This document shows positions 12,599 through 18,800 of a stretch of 18,800 nt of DNA, piece after piece. Every line of letters starts with the position of its first letter. The stretch's first letter is position 1. Origin of the DNA: CAMLQK01 sp964654135 (lineage in GTDB: Bacteria > Patescibacteriota > Saccharimonadia > Saccharimonadales > UBA4665); assembly GCA_964654135.1 (NCBI GenBank), contig CAZZHV010000022.1, positions 1 to 18,800 on the forward strand, written 5' to 3'. The translations under genes were made by a program, and so were the position numbers. The notes below the pieces were generated by a model. It was not told where the DNA came from, ran no database searches, and saw nothing but the letters and a program-made list of their open reading frames with translations.

Positions 12599-13738
12599 AT
12601 GACGGTATCACCTGAGAATATGCCGCTACCCGACGCCATACAACAGAATTATTATATGGCTCACGACGAGACACAAGTAATTGACCCTGATGCATCACGA
12701 GTATCAGACGATTTTGCATATGGCGATACGATGCCGGTTGTTGCGAGCATTACTGCAGGGGGTAAGCTTTTTCGTATTCTCGACACTAGGGAGGGAAACT
12801 ATAACGCACCAATGTTACTCGTTGACGAAACATTTGATCCGACCAGTCACGAGCTGCGGGGTTATAAAGGTATTTGGCAAGATGAGCCTGTTCAAGTAGG
12901 ACGAAACCATCTTGAGGACAGATTCTCTTACGAGCCTACAGTTTCGGGCAATCACTTTACGGTTGCATACTTTGGACTCAGGCTTATCGTGCAAAATCGT
13001 AAGCCCAAAAATGAAACATTGCTGACAGGTGATTTTGAGCCTAGCGAGGGCAGCATAAATCCGCAACCAGAGAATATACGTGCAGAGTTCACCAACGCGC
13101 TTACGGATAACATTAAATACCATCCTGATTTTGCACCTGCAGATGATATTGCGCCCTATGGCTATTACAAAGATCGCCATATTATTGGGCGTGACAGTAA
13201 GATGATTCAGGGAGGCGTATACTTTACTACGATTCCACGATCTGAAGCCGTAGTGGTTGATGATCTTTCTAGAGAACTGCAAGATGCCACTGATGATTTG
13301 CTTGCGCGTGTCGATGCACTCTTTTTTAACAGTGCTTGGGTGAAGCGCGAAGATATCTTAAATTTGGTCAATAAGTATACTAACGAACTCATGCCGTATA
13401 GCAAAAAGAAGTCCGAAGAGCTAAGCTCACCGCATTATGCAGATATGGGTCTGGTATATCTCAGCGAGTATATTCGTGAAAAGGGTGGCGTTTGTCGCCA
13501 CCAATGTCTGCTCGCGGCATATTTTATGGAGAAACTCACACAGTATCAGATTTTAAAGGGTTATGCGGGTGTCGAACGCAATCATGACATTGATGCTCAT
13601 GGAGCGCACGCATGGGCTATTTTTCGCTCCGAAGGACAGGAGGACGAAGTTGTCGACCCTGCTCAGAAATATGTTGGTACGAAGGCTCGTGCACGCCAAG
13701 AGGGCCGTTGGAAATATAATCTCCAAGCCGAAGCGTAA
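12599..13738 (+). CDS. FHA-like domain fused to transglutaminase-like cysteine domain
   Basis: The product is 379 residues. Residues 95-145 fit an FHA phosphothreonine-binding fold: VQVGR (Gly101, Arg102), VSGNHF (Ser116, His119) and NETLLTG (Asn138, Thr140), which match the GR, SxxH and NxT positions of the family. Residues 285-360 fit a transglutaminase-like catalytic core: GGVCRHQCLL with Cys299, AHAWAIF with His337 and EVVDPAQ with Asp353, a complete Cys-His-Asp triad in the right order and spacing. There is no signal peptide, so it should act in the cytoplasm, perhaps as a protease, amidase or crosslinking enzyme recruited to a phosphorylated partner. Neither activity is proven. The upstream coiled-coil gene is a plausible partner. 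Confidence 0.7.
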   Translation: MTVSPENMPLPDAIQQNYYMAHDETQVIDPDASRVSDDFAYGDTMPVVASITAGGKLFRILDTREGNYNAPMLLVDETFDPTSHELRGYKGIWQDEPVQVGRNHLEDRFSYEPTVSGNHFTVAYFGLRLIVQNRKPKNETLLTGDFEPSEGSINPQPENIRAEFTNALTDNIKYHPDFAPADDIAPYGYYKDRHIIGRDSKMIQGGVYFTTIPRSEAVVVDDLSRELQDATDDLLARVDALFFNSAWVKREDILNLVNKYTNELMPYSKKKSEELSSPHYADMGLVYLSEYIREKGGVCRHQCLLAAYFMEKLTQYQILKGYAGVERNHDIDAHGAHAWAIFRSEGQEDEVVDPAQKYVGTKARARQEGRWKYNLQAEA

Positions 13739-13771
13739 TAGTTACACTACCGCCTTAGTTACTACATCTTG

Positions 13772-13777
13772 TATGAT
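13772..13777 (+). promoter_or_regulatory. -10 box of the heme O synthase gene, leaderless spacing
   Basis: TATGAT ends 7 nt before the ATG at 13785. No ribosome binding site is visible in the short gap. Confidence 0.55.
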
Positions 13778-13784
13778 GTAGATA

Positions 13785-14657
13785 ATGACTACAAAAGAGA
13801 AAATCAAAGCCTACTATTCTTTAACCAAACCGGGGGTACTGTACGGAAACGTTATAACGTCTGTCGCTGGCTATTTATTGGCCACACAGCGTCACTTTGA
13901 TGTATGGCTATTCTTAGCCTTGGTTGTAGGTACGACCCTTGTAATTGGGTCTGCCTGCGTTATCAATAATTTTCTCGATCAGGACATTGATAAGCTTATG
14001 GAGCGCACCAAGAAACGTGCGATTGTTAGCGGCGAAATTCCTGGCAAAAACGCCGTTATTTTCGGCACAATTATTGGCTTGATTGGTCTCGCCATTCTTA
14101 TTTTATGGACCAACTGGCTTGTCGTTGCCATTGGTATTATTGGTTTTATCGATTACGTCGTACTGTACGGCATGCTCTCTAAGCGCATGTCTATCCATGG
14201 CACTCTTGTGGGGAGTATTTCGGGCGCTATGCCAATCTTGGCTGGTTATTGCGCGGTAGCTGGTACTATCGACGCCGGTGCAATTTTAGTATTCGCTGTT
14301 TTGTTTCTCTGGCAGATGCCTGAATTTTACTCAATCGCCGTGTTTCGCCAAAAAGAGTACAAAAAGGCAGGTGTGCCAGTTATATCCGTAGTAAAGGGTA
14401 TTAAACACACAAAATTTGAAATTTTGCTGTACACAATTGCGTTTGTAATCTCGACAATTCTTCTGACTACCTACAATATTACGGGCATAACGTACGCTGT
14501 TATTATGGGTGCTCTCGGCATTTACTGGATTTGGCTTGGCATACAGGGGCAATCCGCAACAGATGACAATACATGGGCGCGCAAAATGTTCCATTTTTCA
14601 CTCATTATGCTACTAGTGTTCTCATTCTTAATTTCTGTTGATACTTGGCTGCCGTAG
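13785..14657 (+). CDS. cyoE: Heme O synthase (protoheme IX farnesyltransferase)
   Basis: This 290-residue UbiA-superfamily membrane protein has about eight or nine hydrophobic helices. Motif 1 is NNFLDQDIDKLMERTKKR (61-78), with the Asp-rich pyrophosphate-Mg site. Motif 2 is YGMLSKRMSIHGTLVGSISGAMP (about 129-151), and the signature LFLWQMPEFYSIAVFRQKEY plus VPVISVVKG follows. These separate CyoE/CtaB from UbiA and MenA. The enzyme adds a farnesyl group to heme B to make heme O for heme-copper oxidases. In the WQxPH motif of the familiar enzymes His is replaced by Glu. No cyoABCD or heme biosynthesis gene is in the window, so the oxidase must be elsewhere and heme may come from outside. Hydrophobicity and length are normal. 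Confidence 0.85.
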   Translation: MTTKEKIKAYYSLTKPGVLYGNVITSVAGYLLATQRHFDVWLFLALVVGTTLVIGSACVINNFLDQDIDKLMERTKKRAIVSGEIPGKNAVIFGTIIGLIGLAILILWTNWLVVAIGIIGFIDYVVLYGMLSKRMSIHGTLVGSISGAMPILAGYCAVAGTIDAGAILVFAVLFLWQMPEFYSIAVFRQKEYKKAGVPVISVVKGIKHTKFEILLYTIAFVISTILLTTYNITGITYAVIMGALGIYWIWLGIQGQSATDDNTWARKMFHFSLIMLLVFSFLISVDTWLP

Positions 14658-14658
14658 G

Positions 14659-14686
14659 TTGTAAAAGCTTATGCTTGTAGTATGAT
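14659..14686 (+). promoter_or_regulatory. Promoter of the 14693 gene, leaderless spacing
   Basis: TTGTAA (14659-14664) and TATGAT (14681-14686) are 16 nt apart. The -10 box ends 6 nt before the ATG at 14693. It is the best -35/-10 pair among the leaderless genes here. Confidence 0.6.
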
Positions 14687-14692
14687 TACCTC

Positions 14693-15649
14693 ATGACACA
14701 CAGAGGTGAATTCTTAGAACAAGACCTATTAACCCCTGAACAAATGGCGGGTGCGGAACTTGACGCTTTTGCAGCGAATGAGGGCTTGGCAGAAATGGCG
14801 CACCTTTTTGGCGTACCGGAGCTTCCCGAGGACCGCAGCCAGCGCTTGGCTACATTACAAAATGTGGCAAGCAGTCACTGGGATTTTAGGAAGGGTAGCG
14901 AGCGACAAGCTGTCGACTGGAGCCATGAGTTGCTCGACGATCCTGAGTCGGAACAGTGGAGAGTAATTTTTAACGCGGCCAACAAGCTTGGTATGGTTGA
15001 AAATACAGAACCGGCTAATAAAAACCCCGATGCGCTGGTTATATTGGGCGGTGCTAATAGGGCTCCGCTAGACCGTTTGCGATATGGTTTGGACGCTGTT
15101 GACTCCTTTGGCTATGTAACTTATTTGGGCTCAAGCCGTGCAGTATCTGATGCTGAGCGCGCCAAGGTTGCCGAATATGCCCCAAATGCTCAGACAGAAT
15201 TTGATCTTGGTTGTGGTGCGGTTGAGGCATTACTTGGCGGTGAGATTATCGAGGAAGTTAAAACAGAACGTGATGGCGATGTGTGGCTAACCCGCGTGTA
15301 CCAATTCGAAAGAAACGGCGAGACTAAACACGCATTTGTGCTCAGTACTCCACAAACAATTGGCGCTCGTCGGGCAACCACCTATGATAACTATCGATTC
15401 TTTGCAGGTCGTGCCGGGTTGGCCGAAAACTCAGATCAGAGCGTTGTTGCAGTAACGACTGGGTTTTATAACCGCGGCCAACATTTTCCTGCAGTTCAAG
15501 AATTAACTGCCCAATATGGCACAACAGTTGAGACTATTGGTCACAGTGCCGAGTATAGCGGTGTGGTGCGCAAACCTGCCCAGCTACTCCAAGAGACAAA
15601 GGCGGCAATTGATGCTGCGGTGCGTCTCGAAACCCTACTTATGAGCTAA
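14693..15649 (+). CDS. Hypothetical protein with a Rossmann-like LVILGGAN motif
   Basis: This 318-residue soluble protein is of unrecognised family. The first 100 residues are helical and acidic. From about residue 112, DALVILGGANRAPLDRLRYGLD and later VVAVTTGFYNRGQHFPAVQEL with VETIGHSAEYSG resemble an alpha/beta fold that binds a nucleotide or other phosphate compound. There is some likeness to the DUF218/YdcF layout (a hydrophobic strand, a Gly-rich loop, an Arg-rich helix, and a late strand ending in a Thr-Gly turn), but key motifs do not clearly match. The gene overlaps the convergent next gene by 15 nt at the 3' ends. No function is assigned. Confidence 0.65.
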   Translation: MTHRGEFLEQDLLTPEQMAGAELDAFAANEGLAEMAHLFGVPELPEDRSQRLATLQNVASSHWDFRKGSERQAVDWSHELLDDPESEQWRVIFNAANKLGMVENTEPANKNPDALVILGGANRAPLDRLRYGLDAVDSFGYVTYLGSSRAVSDAERAKVAEYAPNAQTEFDLGCGAVEALLGGEIIEEVKTERDGDVWLTRVYQFERNGETKHAFVLSTPQTIGARRATTYDNYRFFAGRAGLAENSDQSVVAVTTGFYNRGQHFPAVQELTAQYGTTVETIGHSAEYSGVVRKPAQLLQETKAAIDAAVRLETLLMS

Positions 15650-16171
15650 GGCAGCCAACTTTTCCCTGTAATCACGTTGATTAAACCTGCCGGGGTAATC
15701 GAGGAGCTCAGTATTAAGCACATGAAAGCCCTCGTTTTTTAGCGGTTTGGCTGCTACATCAAAAACGTTAGATTTAATAAGAATAATTTTTGTGTCTTTT
15801 TGCGCAAGACCGTGCACTTGTTCTATGAGTTGCGGCAGATGTTCGCGTATGAGCTCTTGGCGCTGCTTTTTGGTAACTTCGTGAGCTAATGAAGCTTTAA
15901 GCGACTCAATCATGTACCACCCGTCGCTCATAAAGCGGTGTAGCCATTGCTCTTTGTCTTTCTCGAGGTCCTCTTGGGACGTATCCATTGTTTCAGGATA
16001 GAGTGCCCGGACAGTGTTTATGAATAATCTGTCATCGCGACGAATTTGATCTGTTCGATAGAAGTGACGGCTACCACCAACTTCTGGTTTGGGCGGTTGC
16101 GATTCGGCAATTAACAGCATTTTTATGTGTGTAGGGCGGTACTTTTCTCGGATTGTGTCGTATTCACTCAT
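15635..16171 (-). CDS. Possible uracil-DNA-glycosylase-fold protein
   Basis: The product is 178 residues. The start MSEYDTIREKYRPTHIKMLLIAESQPP followed by a RHFYR segment, and the late IILIKSNVFDVAAKPLKNEGF and LDYPGRFNQRDY, recall the outer strands of the uracil-DNA-glycosylase-like fold (a 'lliaEspP' strand with an aromatic near it). The diagnostic glycosylase motifs (GxDPY, HPSP) are not present. It could be a distant relative with another role or an unrelated alpha/beta protein. Its 3' end overlaps the convergent neighbour by 15 nt, with no terminator between them. The start is supported by a -10 box 6 nt upstream. Confidence 0.6.
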   Translation of the reverse strand: MSEYDTIREKYRPTHIKMLLIAESQPPKPEVGGSRHFYRTDQIRRDDRLFINTVRALYPETMDTSQEDLEKDKEQWLHRFMSDGWYMIESLKASLAHEVTKKQRQELIREHLPQLIEQVHGLAQKDTKIILIKSNVFDVAAKPLKNEGFHVLNTELLDYPGRFNQRDYREKLAALAHK

Positions 16172-16177
16172 GCTTTG

Positions 16178-16183
16178 ATCATA
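16178..16183 (-). promoter_or_regulatory. -10 box of the 15635-16171 gene, leaderless spacing
   Basis: On the minus strand TATGAT ends 6 nt before the ATG at 16171-16169. No leader is possible. Confidence 0.55.
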
Positions 16184-16227
16184 ACGGATTTTGCGTGTAG
16201 CTTAAATTGGCTAGTTTTATGTTTTTA

Positions 16228-16298
16228 TGGTATAATTTGCAAATCATCGACTGATGACACTGCCATAGCAGACCAACTATGGAAATCGTACTGAGGAG
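16228..16298 (+). promoter_or_regulatory. Promoter and Shine-Dalgarno of the acyltransferase gene
   Basis: An extended -10 form, TGGTATAAT (16228-16236), is followed by a leader of about 60 nt ending in GAGGAG (16293-16298). That purine run sits 5 nt before the GTG at 16304, so this GTG is a better start than the GTG at 16298, which overlaps the ribosome binding site. Confidence 0.65.
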
Positions 16299-16303
16299 TG
16301 GGA

Positions 16304-17095
16304 GTGAGTAACCTGCAAGACGCACAAGCATCGCCCGAATCGTCGTCCACGAAGCGTAAGCCGCGAGGACTGCGCTGGCAGGCACGCCTGATGACGAGGC
16401 TCATTCGGCCCCTGATGCGGATGCTGGCCATCCTGCGCATCGCGAACGTGAAGGTTCTCAACCGGCCGACCAAGCTCATCAAGGGCATCCCAGTGATCCT
16501 GGCCCCCAAGCACCTGGGAGACATCGACCATTTCTACATCGGTGGCGCACTGCGTCGTGTTGTGGTCTTCGTCTCCAAGATCGAAGCTCGGGGCTGGCCG
16601 CTTGCTGGATGGTTCCTGCGTCTGATGGGGACGATCTTCGTCGATCGCAGTGACCCGGCCTCCAAGGCTGCTGTCCCTGAGCTGTTCGGCGAGGTCGTCA
16701 AGCACGGCGGTGCCGGCATCATGTACCCCGAAGGCACGACCGTTGTTGGTTACCCCGACAAGGAAGATGTGCCGGCAGTGGGCAAGCTGAAGACCGGTGT
16801 CGCTCGTACTGCGCTCGCCACCAACACGTGCATTCTGCTCGTGGGCCTCGCTGGTACCGAGAAGGTGCTGCCGTCGCGCAAGTACCCTGGGCTCAGCCCG
16901 AGGACGCCTGTTGTCGTCAACTTCGACGACAAGTTGCTCGATCCGGTGGACGTTCGCAAGGAAGTCGCCCCCGACAATCCCTTCGAGCCGACGGGTGAAC
17001 AGTACAGCGAGATGGTTCGACTCCTGACGGAGCGCATGCACGATGGGCTGACCAAGCTCACGATTGCCGCCGTCGAGATCGCAGCCGCGCGCTAA
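16304..17095 (+). CDS. PlsC-type acyltransferase, GC-rich gene
   Basis: The product is 263 residues from the GTG at 16304. Block I is APKHLGDIDHF, the HX4D catalytic pair (His70, Asp75), and block III is MYPEGTT (the PEGT motif, about 142-146). These identify the PlsC/LPLAT superfamily, which acylates lysophosphatidic acid or similar lysolipids at the membrane face. The basic N-terminus and a hydrophobic patch (WPLAGWFLRLMGTIFV) fit membrane association. The native substrate is unproven. The gene is GC-rich (37 of 60 bases in 16561-16620), has a GTG start, a real Shine-Dalgarno leader and a U-less stem-loop. It may remodel scavenged lipids, since such bacteria usually lack fatty acid synthesis (general knowledge). 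Confidence 0.85.
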   Translation: MSNLQDAQASPESSSTKRKPRGLRWQARLMTRLIRPLMRMLAILRIANVKVLNRPTKLIKGIPVILAPKHLGDIDHFYIGGALRRVVVFVSKIEARGWPLAGWFLRLMGTIFVDRSDPASKAAVPELFGEVVKHGGAGIMYPEGTTVVGYPDKEDVPAVGKLKTGVARTALATNTCILLVGLAGTEKVLPSRKYPGLSPRTPVVVNFDDKLLDPVDVRKEVAPDNPFEPTGEQYSEMVRLLTERMHDGLTKLTIAAVEIAAAR

Positions 17096-17132
17096 CGGAC
17101 CCAACACAACTACTCACTGGTGCGATATGCCC

Positions 17133-17197
17133 CGAAGAAATACTTCGAGGCAGCGGCCTGGGAATATGCCATTGGCATACACAAATATTCCCAGGCC
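17133..17197 (+). terminator. Compound 3' stem-loops without a U-tract, after the acyltransferase gene
   Basis: CGAAG/CTTCG (17133-17137 with 17143-17147) is followed by a perfect 13-bp stem, GGCCTGGGAATAT/ATATTCCCAGGCC (17155-17167 with 17185-17197). An inner GCCA-T-TGGC lies in its loop, again with a one-sided bulge (8 nt). No T-run follows directly; a separate canonical terminator lies 25 nt further on. Confidence 0.75.
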
Positions 17198-17221
17198 GTC
17201 AGCACAACTTGAACTTTTAGG

Positions 17222-17243
17222 CAGCCTCACTGGGCTGTTTTTT
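17222..17243 (+). terminator. Intrinsic terminator before the MFS gene
   Basis: CAGCC/GGCTG (17222-17226 with 17233-17237) is followed by six T (17238-17243). Confidence 0.75.
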
Positions 17244-17265
17244 ATATGTCGATATGCTTCTAGCG

Positions 17266-17271
17266 TATACT
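17266..17271 (+). promoter_or_regulatory. -10 box deciding the MFS start
   Basis: TATACT ends 6 nt before the ATG at 17278. The in-frame ATG at 17254 lies upstream of the box and would not be on the transcript. Confidence 0.6.
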
Positions 17272-17277
17272 GTTTCT

Positions 17278-18660
17278 ATGAGTAAACAGCAGCGCCTCGT
17301 TCTTTTTATTAGTATCCTTGCTTCATTTGTAGCATTTCTTGATGGCTCCGTGGTTAACGTAGCATTACCAGCTATTGTCCACGAGCTCGGGGGCGGCTTA
17401 GTGGTCCAACAATGGGTTGTTGACGCCTATATGATCACGCTCGGTAGTCTAATGCTGATTGCTGGTTCATTGTCGGACCTCTTTGGTCGCAAGAAAATTC
17501 TCGGTATTGGCCTCGCTGCTTTCGGCGTCACATCGCTACTTTGTGCAATCGCGCCGAATGCTAGTTTTCTGATCATTTCTCGCGCTTTGCAGGGAATCGC
17601 GGGCGCTTTATTGGTTCCGAGTTCATTAGCGCTTATTATCTCGACATTCTCTGGTCGTGCACAGGGCAAAGCAATTGGCACCTGGACTGCATGGACGGGC
17701 ATTGCATTTGTTGTTGGGCCGTTACTTGGTGGTTTCTTGGTTGATGTATCTTCCTGGCGCCTTATATTTGCAATCAATGTTATACCGATTGCACTTACAA
17801 TGGTGCTTCTGGCCAGACTTGAACAAAAGGAAGTTATTCGTGAACGTACCCATATTGACTGGCTCGGCACGTTTTTGTGCATTATAGGCCTTGGCGGTCC
17901 AGTCTACGCACTTATTGAACAATCGCATTATGGCTGGCACAGCCCGCTTATCTATATACCTCTAGTAATCGGTGTATTAGCGAGCATTTATTTTGGTATT
18001 CATGAACGTAAAACTAAGCATCCAATGTTGCCGCTTGAGCTATTTACGGTGCGTAACTTTAGTGTGGGCAACGTTGCTACTTTCGTAATCTATGCAGGTC
18101 TGGCGGTAGCTAGCTTCCTTATCACGGTTTTTGTGCAGCAGGTAGGCGGGTATTCTGCTATCAACGCAGGCTTGGCTCTATTGCCGGTGACGCTCATTAT
18201 GCTTGTCTTGTCGTCTAAGTTTGGAGCTTTATCTGGCACTTATGGTCCGCGTTTCTTCATGGCATTAGGGCCTTTTATTGGCGGCTTGGGGTTCTTATTA
18301 ATGCTTCGTGTTGACCAGAACGTCAACTATTGGACGCATCTATTCCCAGGCGTCATGGTTTTCGGGCTCGGTCTTGCTATTACGGTTGCGCCACTTACTT
18401 CTGCCGTACTTGGTGCTATTTCTCCTGAACGGGCAGGTATCGCATCGGCTGTAAATAATGCAGTTTCGCGTATCGCCGGTTTGATCGCAATCGCTGCTCT
18501 CGGCATTATTACGGGCCAGGCTATTACGGTAACGAGCTTCCATCGTGGGTTGATCGCTATCTCTGTGCTGATGATCGTAGGGTCTATTGTCTCCGCTGTA
18601 GGTATCCAAAATATAAAGAGCAAAGCTGAAGATAACAGGGGTGAAATTGCTAAATCATAA
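17278..18660 (+). CDS. DHA2-family MFS drug/proton exporter (EmrB/QacA type)
   Basis: This 460-residue membrane protein probably has 12-14 helices. FLDGSVVNVALPAI near the N-terminus (Asp22) is the DHA2 helix-1 motif. GSLSDLFGRKKIL (about 62-74) is MFS motif A. RALQGIAGALLVPSSLALI and then WTAWTGIAFVVGPLLGGFLVD supply the antiporter motif C region with its Gly-Pro pair. Such proteins export drugs, dyes or metabolites in exchange for protons. The leaderless start at 17278 removes eight residues from the longest frame and places the motif at the expected depth. No regulator gene is adjacent. Codon use is that of the moderate-GC gene class. The substrate cannot be predicted. Confidence 0.9.
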   Translation: MSKQQRLVLFISILASFVAFLDGSVVNVALPAIVHELGGGLVVQQWVVDAYMITLGSLMLIAGSLSDLFGRKKILGIGLAAFGVTSLLCAIAPNASFLIISRALQGIAGALLVPSSLALIISTFSGRAQGKAIGTWTAWTGIAFVVGPLLGGFLVDVSSWRLIFAINVIPIALTMVLLARLEQKEVIRERTHIDWLGTFLCIIGLGGPVYALIEQSHYGWHSPLIYIPLVIGVLASIYFGIHERKTKHPMLPLELFTVRNFSVGNVATFVIYAGLAVASFLITVFVQQVGGYSAINAGLALLPVTLIMLVLSSKFGALSGTYGPRFFMALGPFIGGLGFLLMLRVDQNVNYWTHLFPGVMVFGLGLAITVAPLTSAVLGAISPERAGIASAVNNAVSRIAGLIAIAALGIITGQAITVTSFHRGLIAISVLMIVGSIVSAVGIQNIKSKAEDNRGEIAKS

Positions 18661-18698
18661 GAAGTATTCTGAGTAAAAAATGTATTCAATTTGACTAC

Positions 18699-18716
18699 GC
18701 TAGAACATCCTCTAGC
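18699..18716 (+). terminator. Short hairpin after the MFS gene
   Basis: GCTAGA/TCTAGC (18699-18704 with 18711-18716) forms a 6-bp stem with a 6-nt loop and no T-run. It is a weak terminator candidate. Confidence 0.35.
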
Positions 18717-18735
18717 AGCCCAAGGGTAGGTTTGT

Positions 18736-18741
18736 TATAAT
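18736..18741 (+). promoter_or_regulatory. Extended -10 box of tRNA-Thr
   Basis: TGTTATAAT (18733-18741), an extended -10 form, ends 15 nt before the tRNA. Confidence 0.6.
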
Positions 18742-18756
18742 TCTGTCATTCTGTAC

Positions 18757-18800
18757 GCCACCTTAGCTCAGTTGGTAGAGCAGCGCATTCGTAACGCGCA
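18757..18800 (+). tRNA. tRNA-Thr(CGT), 5' part, cut by the window end
   Basis: The acceptor 5' strand GCCACCT, D stem GCTC/GAGC and anticodon arm GCGCA-TTCGTAA-CGCGC are visible, with CGT at 18790-18792. The pair next to the loop is A31 opposite C39 rather than A-T. The variable region, T arm and acceptor 3' strand lie outside the window. Confidence 0.85.

Noticed and set aside
16277..17107. A 276-residue minus-strand frame opposite the acyltransferase gene
   Set aside because: The plus strand shows clear HX4D and PEGT motifs with a Shine-Dalgarno sequence. The antisense frame is open only because of high GC content at third positions.
1..18800. UGA recoded to glycine, as in Gracilibacteria and Absconditabacteria
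   Set aside because: UGA ends the second pilin gene at 1592-1594 and the SGNH hydrolase gene, and open frames do not need UGA read-through.

Overview
The window looks like part of a chromosome from a Candidatus Saccharibacteria (TM7)-type ultra-small bacterium, or a close Patescibacteria relative. This is inferred from gene content and style: a type IV pilus minor-pilin operon, a single Xer recombinase, a lineage-style heme O synthase, many lineage-specific small proteins, short spacers, and -10 boxes sitting directly in front of start codons. UGA is used as a stop (for example at 1592-1594), so the recoded Gracilibacteria/Absconditabacteria are unlikely. No database search was possible, so the taxonomic call is tentative.

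Layout. 1-3294: end of a prepilin peptidase gene, then four overlapping or abutting minor-pilin genes in FimU/PilV/PilW/PilX (GspH-I-J-K) order, closed by a bidirectional terminator. 3295-4215 (minus): XerC/D-type recombinase. 4277-4880: a GC-rich orphan gene bounded by a perfect 14-bp inverted repeat. 5013-5668: nucleoside diphosphate kinase and a tRNA-Arg(CCT) with an odd anticodon stem. 5730-8527: an SGNH hydrolase divergent from a 677-aa tailspike-like beta-helix protein. 8579-10193: a membrane PH-domain protein and a membrane-anchored parvulin-type foldase whose His strand lies at the C terminus. 10332-10408: tRNA-Asp. 10530-11663: two GC-rich genes (a macro-domain protein and a small membrane protein). 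11732-13738: a Glu-rich coiled-coil protein and an FHA plus transglutaminase-like protein. 13785-16171: heme O synthase (CyoE/CtaB), an unknown protein and a possible uracil-DNA-glycosylase-fold protein. 16304-17197: a GC-rich PlsC-type acyltransferase. 17278-18660: a DHA2-type MFS exporter. 18757-18800: the start of a tRNA-Thr(CGT).

Two styles of gene are interleaved. The common style is moderate in GC and has a -10 hexamer 6-7 nt before the start codon, which predicts leaderless mRNAs (eight cases); canonical U-tract terminators occur at several places among these genes and the tRNAs. The second style comprises four isolated genes (4357-4872 minus, 10530-11054, 11229-11561, 16304-17095). 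These have about 62-68% GC in sampled 60-base stretches, real 5' leaders, and a strong compound stem-loop without a U-tract just after the stop codon. This two-class architecture is the most unusual feature of the window. It could reflect repeated single-gene acquisition from a GC-rich (perhaps actinobacterial host) source or a separate expression class.

Other points of interest are the FHA/transglutaminase fusion, the tailspike-SGNH pair, the apparently permuted parvulin domain, and an orphan heme O synthase with no oxidase genes in view. No CRISPR array, rRNA gene, insertion sequence or integron was seen, and no gene-free stretch exceeds 300 bases.
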